Origin: Catenaria anguillulae PL171 | Taxonomy: Eukaryota; Blastocladiomycota; Blastocladiomycetes; Blastocladiales; Catenariaceae | Direction of reading: 5' to 3' | Length of the DNA: 64,000 bases | Assembly (NCBI GenBank): GCA_002102555.1 | Contig: MCFL01000009.1 | Coordinates: 434,001-498,000, forward strand | Part shown: one piece after another, positions 21,669 through 32,634 of the stretch | Position numbering within the stretch: position 1 is the first letter of the stretch | Layout of the letters: each line of letters begins with the position of its first letter | Translations under genes and position numbers: made by a program | The notes under the pieces: model-generated | The model's database searches: none | The model's input: the letters and a program-made list of their open reading frames with translations, nothing else | What the model was told of the DNA's origin: nothing

Positions 21669-23092
21669 ATGCAGCGCACACTCGCTCGCCTTTGCACGCC
21701 AACGGCTGCTCTTGCTCTTGCTCGACGCCCAGGTCGCACCATGACGCATCAGCTGTCTCTTTGCTTCTTCCGCCGTCTCTTGGCGACCCACAACGAGCCG
21801 CCGCATGATCCTACCCCCGACGGCTTCACTCAAGCTGAAGTCACGCCCGATCTCGAGGCCTTTGCACAATAATGCAACCGTATCGCAAATGACCTGCGCG
21901 CGCAAGGCCGGCTCTCGCCTCTGCACTTGCAGTTCCCGTTTGACCAGCCGCACATTGAGCTGGAATTGGTTCGCCGCGGGCCGAGTATGGCGGATCAGTT
22001 TGGCAAGCTGAACTGGCGCAATTGGGCCGACAAGGTAAAGGTAAAGGAATCGGCTGTCCAGGGAAACGAATTTGCGAGGAATGCGTTCGAGCCATTGCAG
22101 AGGTTTGTGGAGGCTGCGAGTGGGCCGTTGGCCAAGATGGGTTCGGTTTCTTTAAGTGCCTTATTTCTATCTTGAATTGGATCTGACGTTTGCCTGTTTA
22201 TCCGGGGTTAGCTCGTGAGTACACGCACGTCGCCCTCGAAGGCCTTTCGTACTCGCCCGCCAACCCTGGCGCCCATTGCTCGTCGCGCGCAATGACCCAG
22301 CTGTATGCGCCAGCCTTCAAGGATGTACTGGCAGAGTGCACTTCTCTGCTCAAGGAGCGCGGCGACCTCGCATTGCATGAGCGAGTGGACGGGACATGGG
22401 ACGATCCGCTCACTTGCGATCGGGATCATTATGTACTTGTATGTCTCGCTTTTTCCGTCATTCATATGTGTCATTTCCGGAGAGCAGGCTCATCATTGCT
22501 CGTGCACATATCACAGCTTGGCGACCGTGCCAAACTTGAAGCGGGCGCCCTGCTCGATCCACGTACCGCTATCCACCAACAAGGCCGCACGATGACGCTT
22601 TGCGACCTCTCGCACGACATGGACTCTGGGGTGCCCTTGGACCAGCTCAAGGTGACTCGCACTCGTGGGAACGGAATGCAGTACATCATTGATGTGAACG
22701 TCGTGGCCTTTGGCACCATCACTGTGTCCCACGTGGGCACGAACCCAGACATTGTCCCAGCTCCTGTGGCACCTACGTTCGTTGAAACCGGTACTGCAAA
22801 GACCAACAAGACGAAGAAGAAGAAGAAGATGGCTGTCAAGAAACCAAGTCGCGCATTTACTGCGCCATCTCCGAGTCAGTTGCCCTCGGGCGTTGATGAA
22901 TCCGCCATCGTGCTCAAGTATCCGTTCGTCAAGCCAGTGCTACTTCGCCTCGTATCCAACGTGATTGCGCCCGAAGAATATCGGCGGTATGCTGGTGCGC
23001 ACGGGCTGTCGTGGAAAGTGGGCGATGTGGATTACGTAGTCACGGCGCAGGTGTGGGAACGTGGCCGGAAGCTTGCGGCTCTGATGGAGTGA
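21669..23092 (+). CDS. Putative mitochondrial protein, diverged paralogue with in-frame TAA
   Basis: Exons 21669-22140, 22212-22438 and 22517-23092 (introns 71 and 78 nt) keep one frame of 424 codons, but codon 68 (21870-21872) is TAA. The frame is the same on both sides (TPDLEAFAQ, stop, CNRIANDLRAQGRLSPLHL), and the sequence after the stop aligns with the paralogue, so the stop sits inside conserved coding sequence. The leader MQRTLARLCTPTAALALARR is typical of mitochondrial import. Choices are a nonsense mutation, a base error, readthrough, or removal by an in-frame 93-base intron with a poor GTCACG donor that would also delete conserved residues. Confidence 0.6.
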
Positions 23093-23336
23093 TGGGGCTT
23101 GCTCTTTTGAGCATCGGTGCCAAGGACAAAACAGCACGGCTGCACGAGTCACTTGGATACACTCTCGAGCTCGCAGAATGTAAAATGCAAATGTGAGCAT
23201 TGCAGCGAGCTTGTCCGTTTTGTCTCATACGACAGCCCAAAGTCACTGAGATGTATTTGGAAAGTGCGCCGTCAACGCCGTCGTGTCTCATCAGGTCAAC
23301 ATGCAATAAATACGCAAACGCATACAAACGTCCGTC

Positions 23337-25307
23337 ATGGAAAACCACCCACCACAATCCGCATGGGCGCCTTCCGAATGGCCGCAGCCGAACGGCTGCA
23401 CTCTTGATCAACAACCGTTCCGTCTTCCAGCCGAGCTGCTCGAGCGCACCCTCACGTTTGCCGTGTGCTTGTCACCCGTACCGCTCCCGGGTCACAAAGA
23501 CGCAACCAGCATTTACCCGCTTCTCAGCGTCGTTGGCCCTCGCTCAGCCTTTCCGGACATTTCCAAAACCGCCATTGCCCGGGTATGCTGGTGGATCGAT
23601 CATGATGTCGCTTCGCGGCTCGGCGACCTGAACTTGCTCCGGCTTCTCGACTCGATGGCGGCCGTGCGGCCGCTGCAGTGGTCCAGGAGGGCCATGGACA
23701 ATGCGAGTACCAATGGCCATGTCCAAGTGCTCGAGTATTGGCTGCGTGTCAAAGGCGCTATGCGTTGTGTGTATTCGGACAAGGCGATTGTTGGCGGGGC
23801 TCGAAACGGGCACATACAAGTGCTCGAGTGGTGGATTGGGGTGCAAGACATGCTGGGCGAGGTGGTGCCATACGAGACCGTTGTGGAGCAATTGGCGTTT
23901 GGCGGGCATTGCAACCTGATTCGATGGTGGACGAGCCAGTATGCCGACGAGTTGCCGTCGCAGCCGATTTCAATCCGAGCTCTTGCGCACGCAATCGCTG
24001 GAGCCTACTCTCGTCCCGAATCAACAGACTTGTCCACGTTCGGCCGGCTCGTATCCACGTTCAAAATTGACCTCGCATGTCGCCAATTCACCTTTGCATT
24101 CGCTTCGCAACCGAACCGCGACCTCATCATGGACGCTGCCATGGCCACCATTCACACGTCGACCCGGCGGCTTGCCTTGGCAACCATCAACATGCTCGAA
24201 CACTACGACCTTGTGCTGCCACTTCGGCCGCTCGCGATGCTCGCCAGCATCAAGTCGGGCGATTTAGCCATTGTCGACCGCATTTACAAGCGGCTGCACA
24301 TATCCAGCAGTCACTCGTCATCCTTCAACACAATGTATCGCGTGGCCAGCACCCTGGGTGACTGCCGCGCATTGGACTGGCTGCGCGACAATGACTCGGG
24401 ATTGCGTGCCGAGTTTGACGAAGGGCAACTTCTGGACATGATTCTCGATAGCATTGAGGATGCGGCCAAGGCGGGTAAGGTGGACTCGTTGAGCTGGTGG
24501 TCAACGACCGAGTGGTGGCCCAGCGGCACCATGATCCGCACGCGGCAATGGCTTGACAAGGCCATCATGGCTTCCGTGGCCAACGACCAAGTGGATGCAT
24601 TGGGGTGGTTTTGGGCAAAGGTCGTGGAGCACTCCATGATGCCGGATCCTTGGCTTGTTGGGCTCGTGAGGCACGCATCAAGACATGGCGCCATCAAGGT
24701 TTTGAACTGGTGGGTAAGCGACCGGAATTGGCACCCGACGGATCCCGCGTACGCAAGTGCAGTGGATGTGGCGAGTTCAAGCGGCCAGTTGGCCTCGGTC
24801 GAGTTTTGGCACGCGCACGGCACAATCGCGGGTACAAAGTATCATGGGCGGCAACCGTTTGCGGATCGTGACGAGGACGTGGATATGGACAAGGACAACT
24901 GGCTCGTCGCACGCGACCAGGTGTTTGCCTGGTGGATCCAGTCGGGGATGGCTCGAGTCAAATCGCTGGATGTGTTTGTAGCGTTGGCATTTTCTCGGTA
25001 CCCGATCTTGCTTGACATGTACTTGCGCAAATATGGGCGGCCGCAAGTTCCCAAATCAAGCGTGTTTGACATGGCAGCAATCAAATGGGTCGTGCTGCCA
25101 ATGTGTGCCGAGCGCGGCGGCGGGGCTCGGTGCAATGCCGAGTATTGGTTGGGATTGCGCGATGTGGGAAACCCAGCATGGTGGACAAGTGAGTGTGAGC
25201 AGCAGCAAGCAGTGGACCGCATGATGCAAGGATTAGCGCCAGAGTTTGGCATGTTTGCAAGTGTTGCGGCTGGCAAGCGCAGGTTATTGTTTTCACCCAA
25301 GGCTTAG
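23337..25307 (+). CDS. Ankyrin-like repeat protein with F-box-like N-terminus, 656 aa
   Basis: Intact single exon starting MENHPPQSAWAPSEWPQPNG. FRLPAELLERTLTFAVCL is the F-box-like helix. VCWWIDHDVASRLGDLNLLR is the family signature, and GGARNGHIQVLEWW, AFGGHCNLIRWW, AAKAGKVDSLSWW and ASSSGQLASVEFW are typical repeats. The C-terminus has GNPAWWTSECEQQQ and GKRRLLFSPKA, useful for recognising fragments elsewhere in the window. No membrane span or enzyme motif is seen. Confidence 0.8.
   Translation: MENHPPQSAWAPSEWPQPNGCTLDQQPFRLPAELLERTLTFAVCLSPVPLPGHKDATSIYPLLSVVGPRSAFPDISKTAIARVCWWIDHDVASRLGDLNLLRLLDSMAAVRPLQWSRRAMDNASTNGHVQVLEYWLRVKGAMRCVYSDKAIVGGARNGHIQVLEWWIGVQDMLGEVVPYETVVEQLAFGGHCNLIRWWTSQYADELPSQPISIRALAHAIAGAYSRPESTDLSTFGRLVSTFKIDLACRQFTFAFASQPNRDLIMDAAMATIHTSTRRLALATINMLEHYDLVLPLRPLAMLASIKSGDLAIVDRIYKRLHISSSHSSSFNTMYRVASTLGDCRALDWLRDNDSGLRAEFDEGQLLDMILDSIEDAAKAGKVDSLSWWSTTEWWPSGTMIRTRQWLDKAIMASVANDQVDALGWFWAKVVEHSMMPDPWLVGLVRHASRHGAIKVLNWWVSDRNWHPTDPAYASAVDVASSSGQLASVEFWHAHGTIAGTKYHGRQPFADRDEDVDMDKDNWLVARDQVFAWWIQSGMARVKSLDVFVALAFSRYPILLDMYLRKYGRPQVPKSSVFDMAAIKWVVLPMCAERGGGARCNAEYWLGLRDVGNPAWWTSECEQQQAVDRMMQGLAPEFGMFASVAAGKRRLLFSPKA
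23563..23845. repeat. Near-identical tract shared with 16883-17165
   Basis: Second copy of the 283-base tract described at 16883. It codes for the signature region and the first two ankyrin-like repeats in both genes. Confidence 0.85.
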
Positions 25308-25346
25308 GGAACGCATGTGAGCAAATGCATTCGTGATTGCTCATCA

Positions 25347-26314
25347 TCACCACTCTTGATTTACTTCGGCCATCATTCGATCCAACCTTGTCCTTAACCT
25401 GTGCACGCCTTGAGTAAATGCAAGTCGCTCTTCGGCAGACAATCCAAGCGCACTCAACCCACCACCGCCCACTCCATTGCCGTCTTGCTCTTGGTCTTGA
25501 TCCTGGTCTAGATCCACACCCTCGCCAGTACCATTCAGCTCAACATACCTCCCCGGCCCCACGGGAATGATGGTGGACAAGTCGGGATCAAACTCGCCCG
25601 TTTCAATCATACTTGGCGAAGCCTGTCCGCCATATGCCGCCGTTGGGCGCAAGGGTGTTGAAGTGATGCGAACGGATGGCCGGCGACTGCGAATCGAAGA
25701 GCGCGGCGTGAATGGCGACATGTGCGACTGATTGGCCGCGGCATGCTCCTCGGCCTGTTCTTCTTGCTCGATCGCGCGCCAGTACAGTTCCAGGAGGTGG
25801 AGGGGTAGTGAGGCTACATGGGCACGTGCTTGTGCTTCTGCTTGGTCGACGAGTTTGTCGCAAATGGCTTGTTGCTTGTCGCAGAACTGCTGCCATTGTT
25901 CTGGAGTCGGGCAAACATGTGAGCGCTGGATGACGTACGAGACCCGCAGGTGGATGGGGACCGATCCGTACTGTAGAGTTTGCGGGCACTTTTCACTTCA
26001 TGGGTACTGCTTTCGTCATCATCCTCGGCATCGTCACCGTCATCGTCATCGTCACCCTCGTCAAAAGTGTCGGAGTCTGAGGAAGCGTCCGATGACATGC
26101 CGGAATCGCTCAAGTGCTCACGAGCAGGGTGATGGCCGTCGCCCAAGCTGGGCGCCGGCGGAGTGCCAGAGACTGCACTGCCAGGGCTTGGAAGAGCCTG
26201 TGGCCGTTGGAGCGGCGGGGAAGGTGGGAGTTGATCGGGCACGAAGGCGGGCGACGGCCTTGCCACGGCAGCGGCCGCGGAGGGTCTGGGCAAAAGCCTG
26301 CGGCGGGTAGACAT
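25347..26314 (-). CDS. Acidic, low-complexity protein of unknown function, two segments
   Basis: The 5' segment (26314 downward) encodes MSTRRRLLPRPSAAAAVARP followed by a run of Asp/Glu/Ser. The 3' segment is open from 25970 to 25347 (208 codons) and reads YGSVPIHLRVSYVIQRSHVC, PTPEQWQQFCDKQQAICDKL, SLPLHLLELYWRAIEQEEQA and a short C-terminal helix. An acceptor CTCTACAG at 25971 suits the second segment, but no good donor in the right phase is visible upstream, so the join is unresolved. I do not recognise the family; the helical second half is probably the functional part. Confidence 0.5.
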
Positions 26315-26653
26315 TACGATTTCGATTTCGCCGAGTGTGACTCAATGATTCTGATTCATGAGATCATTGAAAATCGTCGCATTGCTCATATATTCATGCA
26401 AGTATTGTGCATGATCATGTTGTTAATATTTGGCCGTGTTGATGATATACAAGGGCAACAGTACACCGAGCTGACCGAATCAATAAGATACTAAGAGACA
26501 ATGCGGCCCACATTACAACTTGTCCAACATGTATAAAGGAAAAAAAAGGCGTGAAAGAAGGCTCAAGACAAAGAAACGCAACAAACAACAAGACCCGCTG
26601 CCCATTCCACCGATGCAAACGCAAACGAGCCCGTCAGTCAGCAACCATTGAAC
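26315..26653. other. Intergenic, no supported gene
   Basis: About 340 bases, AT-richer than the neighbours, between the start of the acidic-protein gene and the 3' end of the NDUFB8 gene. It should hold the NDUFB8 terminator and the promoter of the acidic-protein gene. Confidence 0.4.
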
Positions 26654-27265
26654 TTACTGCTCATCGGCCAACTCCTTGTTACCCGCATAGTCTGGGTACG
26701 AGTACTCGCGCGACGCGGCCGGGTTGGGCCGGTGGTGGGTCGTGACGAAATCGGCCGCCTGCCACACGCCAAACATGATGGCAAAGAAGGAGGCGAGCTG
26801 GACAAGGGCCTTGCCTGTCGGGTACGTGTGCACGTCGGGTGCCATGGGCCCGAGGAGTTCGTCTTCGTGGTGCAGCTATCATTGTCGGGACAATAGTAGG
26901 GAATGCTGCTTGAGATAAAAAAAAATCAAGGCGGAATGGCAAAAAACAAAGGGACGTACCACATCGCCAAAGTTGCGCTTCTCGACGGGGTCCCAGTATC
27001 CGTTGTACACATTGCGCTGCTGGGCGCCGTCCCACTTGAGCTTTGGGTAGTCGCCGACGAGCGGGTCAAAGCCCGACTCCTTGACGACGCCGTAGAACTG
27101 CGGGTCGGCAGGGTCGTTGTCAAAGCGCGAGGCCGGGATAGTTGAGGGGTCGATTTTGGGGATTTCGGTCGAGGCCAAGCGACGGGCCGAGGGTCCGGCC
27201 CAGGTAGCGGCGCGGACCGAGCGCAGGACGGGGCCGGCGAGGCGGGAGGATGAGGAGCGCAGCAT
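26654..27265 (-). CDS. NDUFB8: NADH:ubiquinone oxidoreductase subunit NDUFB8 (ASHI), mitochondrial
   Basis: Exons 27265-26960 and 26875-26654 around an 84 nt intron (GTACGT...GATAG) give 175 aa. The leader MLRSSSSRLAGPVLRSVRAA is a mitochondrial presequence. VGDYPKLKWDGAQQRNVYNG, then WDPVEKRNFGDV, LHHEDELLGPMAPDVHTY and a single membrane helix (LVQLASFFAIMFGVW) match the ASHI subunit in order and spacing. It is an accessory subunit of the membrane arm of complex I. A divergent neighbour starts about 440 bases away. Confidence 0.9.
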
Positions 27266-27702
27266 TGATGATTGACGTTTGCGCTACCGGGGTGTGTGAT
27301 TCATGGACGTGGGTATGGAATAGCCCAATATCATTGACACGGCTGCACTCCTCCATAAACCATAAACCGATTCAAAGTGGCAATTTGGTCGTCGTCACAA
27401 CGGGCCGCCGATCGGATGATCTCCAGATCCTCGATCGAACATGCATCCATCAAATGATCATCCAAGTTGCAATTGCAATTGAGAATATTCAATTCACTGT
27501 GGACATTGTCCCATCCATGCAGCACGGCGCTCACCCTGGGCATTCGACTCGCCCCGCCGCCTACTTTGCTTGACGTTACTCAAGTGGAGCCCGAGTCGTC
27601 ACGATGATGGGACCACCCGCCGTGCCTTTGCCGCGACATCCTTTTCCTCCCAACCTCTACTCACATCCACATCCACATCCACATCCGAAAACAAAACAAA
27701 CA
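27266..27702. promoter_or_regulatory. Bidirectional upstream region of NDUFB8 and the TPR gene
   Basis: About 440 bases between two divergent genes. Just before the TPR start lies a hexamer array of ACATCC units (27662-27686), which would fall in the 5' leader. Confidence 0.4.
27662..27686. repeat. Short (ACATCC)n tandem array
   Basis: About four hexamer units in the presumed 5' leader of the TPR gene. Confidence 0.8.
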
Positions 27703-30700
27703 ATGTCCTCTGATACTGCCACCCCCACCCCGGCAAATCTTGCTGCCCTCCTGGCTTGCTTCCGCGCACGCCGCGACGCCGCCCTCGCCCGCCGCCACGA
27801 CGAGCTTGCCGTGTTTTGGGCGCAGCAAGCTGTTGCCCTTGTCCGCACACTGGACCCGCCCGCCCTCGCCAACGAATCCTATACCTTGGCCACGGCCATC
27901 TTGCACCTGGGCCAACCGCTGCGCGCCTCGTCCATTGTCTACCCATTCATTGCCACGTCGCTCGCGTGCCGCGTCCTCTATGCACACGCCAACTTGCTGG
28001 CGGGATGCACAGACGACGACCTGATTGGCGAGTTGACCGACCCAGATACTTACCAGGAGCTCACCCTGGTGGTCGATCCCGTGCCCGTGTTGCCCGGGGA
28101 AGTGGATCGCGTCGCACGGATCTTGACCTTGCGCGGTGGGTGGCACATTCGCCGCATGGAAATGATGGCCGCTAAACAGTGTCTTGTTGGTGCAGTTGAC
28201 AGGGATTCAGGCGCTTGGGATGCCATTCGGGCATTGATCGAGTACAAGCTCTTGACGCCCGACGAGGAGCGCAAGTTGGTTGACGTGACTATGCAAGGAG
28301 GTGGCTTTGATGAATCGAGCATGTGGATGGTTGGGCTGGGCAACGAGTCGTCGTCAGCGACTTCCACGGGTTCCAGATCCACACGCCGAGGTGCATCGGC
28401 GGCCGCAACAGAGACAAACAAAAGGACTGTTTGGCACGCAATGCAGTGTCTGTTGCACGCACACGTGGCCGGCACAGCACCTGGAACGTTATCCCCTTCG
28501 CCAACTCTCTATCTGCCCACATTCAACCAAGCCATCACACACCTCGACACGATGTTCAAGCTCGGGTACTCGCCCACCACCCACCTGGCTCTAGGCACTG
28601 CCCAACTCGACTCGTCCTCGGCCTCTTCCTCATCGAACGCACCAAATGCTGCATCCGCCGCCGCCCTCGCCACCTTTGACACGCTCGCGCGTCACCTCGA
28701 CCCACACTCTGCCACCACCTTTATCGCACACATCGACACCCACCTAGCTCGCGGCGACGTGCGTGCGTTACACGCAGCCGCGACCGCCAGCACGGCCAAC
28801 GACCCGACCGCCGCACCGCTCGACCTGCTCATGTACTCGGAAGACAAGTACAAGCACCATGCAGAGACGGTCAACGGCGCGCTGCACGCGCTGCTGGCCA
28901 GCACCGCTGCCACATCCTCAGCCCTCGCAACTACCAATGCATTACCCGGCACGCTGACGGTACACGTGCACGTGCTGGCGTGCTATGCGATTGCCGCGTA
29001 TCATGTGGCCAGTGCACACGCCGCCACAAATGTGTATGCACCGCCAGTGCATGCGCTTGACACGGTGGCGGCGCCAATTGCAACGGCACGGGCAAGTCCC
29101 TGGACCGCATACATGCCAGCGCTACGTGCGCTCGATGCAGCATTTGCATTGGACGAGGCGTTTGCCCCAGGCATTGTCTTGTACGCTAACGTGTGCTCGG
29201 ACTTGGCGCTGGCGCTTGTGGCGGCGCGGGCGGGCGTGCCCATGGATGATCCAACAGACTTGGCCACGCTCAGTGACTTGATGGATGCCGTGGACAAAGC
29301 CAGGGCGGTTGTGCCGAATGCCCTTGAGCCCGTGTGGGCGTTGGCCAGGATGAGTCGTGCGTTGGGTGATGTACCCGTGGCTAGGAGGTATTATCAGGAG
29401 GTGGAGGACAGGTTGAGGGCCCAGGGTAGGCATGGAGGCGTGGAGGAGGCGAGGATTAAGGGCGAGGTTGGTGGGTTGTTGGCCGAGAATCATCAGTACG
29501 TTCCCTATCTCTCTGTCTCTTGCGTTTCCGGTTTTCTCTTTCTGATTCACAAACGATTTGGTTTAGATTGAGCGAAGGATTACAAATGCTACAGGACGCA
29601 GTGACGCGACTGAGAGGCAAAGTCCACGCCAGAGTACGTGTGCCGCTCATTACGTCCTTGGTCCAAGCCATTGTATCCATGGTGTACGTTCCCCCGACTC
29701 GCTTTGTGCTCATTTCGGTTCGTGGACTCACCCTATGACGGCAGATCGCAATTTGACGACACAACCACCGTCGCGGCCACCACCGAGCTCAGCAAAGCCC
29801 ACGTCCACCTGCTTGACGCAATTGCCGCCACCCCACCCGTACACCGGTTTCACTTGTACGCGCTGCAAGCACGAATTTGCGACTTGTTGCGCGACGCGCG
29901 CGGCGCCCTCGTCGCGTATCAGGCGGCGCTGGCACTCAAGCCGGGCGATCCGGAAATGACAAAGAAGATGCATATGGCGGCGGCGTTGAATGTGGATCTT
30001 GTGGCCGAGCGGGTGAGCAAGCGGGTCAGGCAGGCAGAGCAGCAGCAGCAAAGGGAGCTTGGGCGGGTGGATGGCGAGGTGGATGGCGAGGAAGATGAGT
30101 TGATTCCGCCAAGTGCATCGAGGTTGGTGACGTCACATGTTCCAGCGACAAGACGGTGGTTGGATGTGCAAGACGTGGAGATGCAAGACCACGGCGATGA
30201 CGACGACGAGATGGATCAAGACGATTTCGTGACTCAAGTGCCGGGCAAGTTCGAGGAGAGCCCAGCGGCCCGCGCGCTTGCGGCGGGCAAACATCTTGAC
30301 GTTGTAGCTGCCGAGTCCCGGCGGTCGCGTGTGCCTTGGGTCTTGTTGGACGATCATTCATCTTCGTCATCATGCTCATCGTCGACTGCTCGTACGGAAC
30401 AGGCAAAGTTTACAGCCGCTGAATTAGACGAGCCCACCCAAGTGCTCCCGCTCATGCCACCACCCGGAGGCACGCGACAACGCCCCACACGCTCGACCAT
30501 TGCATCGCCGCCGCCTGTGGCACTGCCCAGTGACCGGCGCAACTTGACCAGCCTGTTTGAGCGCGCTGCAGATCGCCGAACGGACTCAACGGCCACCATG
30601 ACAGGTGCCTATCCGACCGACAGCGCCGTCGGTGGCGTCACTGATCGGCTGCGCACGCGGCCCCGCCAGCTCGTGCGCGACGTTGCTGAGGAGGACAGTG

Positions 30701-30972
30701 AAGCGGCCACGGATCCAGATTCGTCCATTGACCATAATTCGCCCACCGTCAGGCTTGCTGCGGCGGCCGCGGGAACGGGCGGGCCGACAACTCGCGCGGC
30801 TGCCAGACGCGCACAGGGGCAGGGGCAGGGTCAAAGGCAGGCAAGTGTGGACGCGGATGATTCGCAGGTGGTTGCATCACCGACAGTTGCGGCGAGAGGT
30901 GCCAGGAGGGGTGGTGGAGCCGGGCGTGGTGGTGCCGCGGGAGGAGCGAGAAACGCAAGAAATGGACGATAA
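27703..30972 (+). CDS. TPR protein resembling an APC/C subunit (APC7-like), 1045 aa
   Basis: Exons 27703-29495, 29567-29683 and 29745-30972 (introns 71 and 61 nt) keep frame. The N-terminus (MSSDTATPTPANLAALLACF) leads into helical pairs such as SYTLATAILHLGQPLRASSI and ACRVLYAHANLLAG. EPVWALARMSRALGDVPVAR, FHLYALQARICDLLRDARGA and LVAYQAALALKPGDPEMTKK are TPR units. The last resembles the final repeat of APC7, and the N-terminal pairs resemble APC6/APC7. The final 330 residues are Asp-, Ser- and Gly-rich and probably disordered. A role in the anaphase-promoting complex is inferred; another TPR protein is possible. Confidence 0.75.
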
Positions 30973-31000
30973 AGCAAGGTGACGTAAGCGAATCTTCGTG

Positions 31001-31002
<2 letters not shown>

Positions 31003-31049
<47 letters not shown>
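31003..31049. repeat. (GA)n microsatellite
   Basis: About 23 GA units between two convergent genes (the TPR gene and the NEK-like kinase). Confidence 0.95.
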
Positions 31050-31051
<2 letters not shown>

Positions 31052-31192
31052 CATATATTTATTGATATTCAAGTCGGGCGGATGAGCAAGTGAACTCTTT
31101 TTGTGTCTTTGTGTCACCATTCATGCATCCTCTCATCTCACTCTTGAATACAGTATACCATCATCTTGTTCGCCAAACACTGATCGTCTTTG

Positions 31193-32238
31193 TCACTTTG
31201 TGGCTTCACCCGAAAACTTCTTGTGCATGGCCGCAGCCGTTGCATGCACCTGTTCGCTTGTCGGGCGCTTGCTGGGTTCAATCTGAATCATGTCAGCGAC
31301 CAATTGTTTAAACTCTTTCGAGTACTCGCCCTTGATCTTTGGATAATCGCACGCCTCAATCTTCTTGCACAGCAAGTACAAGTTCATTTTGTCGCCGTAA
31401 AACGGCGAGTGAAGCGCGGCAAACTCGTACAACACACACCCGAGCGACCAAATGTCGGACTGAAAGTCGTAGCCCGTCTCGTGGATGCGCTCGGGCGACA
31501 TGTAGTAGGGTGTGCCAACGAGCGAGTGGGCGGCCGAGGTCTTTGGCGAAAAGAAGCGGCCCAGCCCGAGGTCGCCGAGTTTGACGAGACCCGTCGAGGT
31601 GAGAAAAATGTTGGCGGGCTTGATGTCGCGATGCATGATGCGCTTGGAATGCATGTGGGCAATGCCTGCGGCGATTTGAACAAAGTATTTCCTGTTGACA
31701 TTCGGAATCCTGTCCGTCAGTCTCAGTTCCAGGTGGTGAGCGAAGTGACAGGATACTAACCAAATGGTCTTTTCGGGAATAAACTGGTTGAGCGACTTGA
31801 AATGCTTGAACATTTTGCCCAAATCGCCCGCATCGGCAATCTCGAGCACAATAATCAGCTCATCCTGATGCAAAAAGCAATCGAGCGCTTGGATAATGTT
31901 TGGGTGCGTGAGCGACTTGAGCAGATCCATCTCTTTGATGCAGTCGTAGCGTGACTTGGCGTCCATTTCGGCCAGCTTTACACAGGAATTCCCACATGAC
32001 GATGTGTTAGGCAGAACGGTGAAAGATGAAATAAGTGACGTTCGCTGCGCACCTGCATCGTCTTCATGGCAACTGGTGTGTTGCTTTCTGTGTTGCGAGC
32101 ACGGAACACGGTCGAGAATTGGCCTTTGCCGATTTTCTTTTCGACACGGTACTTTGCCAGCTCCTTGATGGCTTCGGGCAAGACAATGGTCTCATTGTCG
32201 GTGGCTGCGGCGGAGGTAGTGGAGGATGGCTCAGGCAT
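31193..32238 (-). CDS. NIMA-related protein kinase, NEK6/NEK7 type
   Basis: Exons 32238-32053, 31975-31761 and 31691-31193 (introns 77 and 69 nt) give 299 aa, very near the length of animal NEK6 and NEK7. The Gly-loop reads IGKGQFSTVFRA, the Lys VAMK, the catalytic loop HRDIKPANIF, the metal site GDLGLGRFF (DLG, as in NEK6/7, in place of DFG) and the activation segment SLVGTPYYMSPERIHETGYD. There is little beyond the catalytic domain, again as in NEK6/7. The likely role is in mitosis or spindle and cilium control, which suits a zoosporic fungus. The start follows CCACC. Confidence 0.93.
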
Positions 32239-32634
32239 GGTGGATCGTAGCAAAGATGTATGGATGCGTCAGTTGCTTGATGACTGCAATGGACGGGTCG
32301 CTCGAGAGAGCTTTAGTCGAGATGGAGTAAAGTGGTGGATTGGAGCTTTTGCACTTGAATGACGTTGGATTTCAGGGTCGGAGCTCGATGGGTTTGATAT
32401 CCCTTGTTGCTGTCAAAGAACCAGCCCGGCAGGGGTAAAGAGTTGATCACAGTCATTTCAGGAGGTGAGACAGTCGCGTCGACTGAGTGAAGGCTGAACA
32501 CATTTTCAAGTTGCTAGCGGCGGCCGGCGGATCATCGAGGCGCTTGTCAAAAATCTTCAACAATAACAGTTTCGCACATGAGGTATGTATAGAATACACA
32601 ATGCCAACCGATTCCTTGTCACCCCTGCGCGCAA
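32239..32634. other. Intergenic, no supported gene
   Basis: About 400 bases upstream of the kinase and downstream of the disordered HDAC block. It should contain the kinase promoter. No RNA gene is recognised. Confidence 0.4.

Noticed and set aside
31003-31049. GA array as a CRISPR-like or regulatory repeat
   Set aside because: It is an uninterrupted dinucleotide microsatellite between convergent genes, without spacers.
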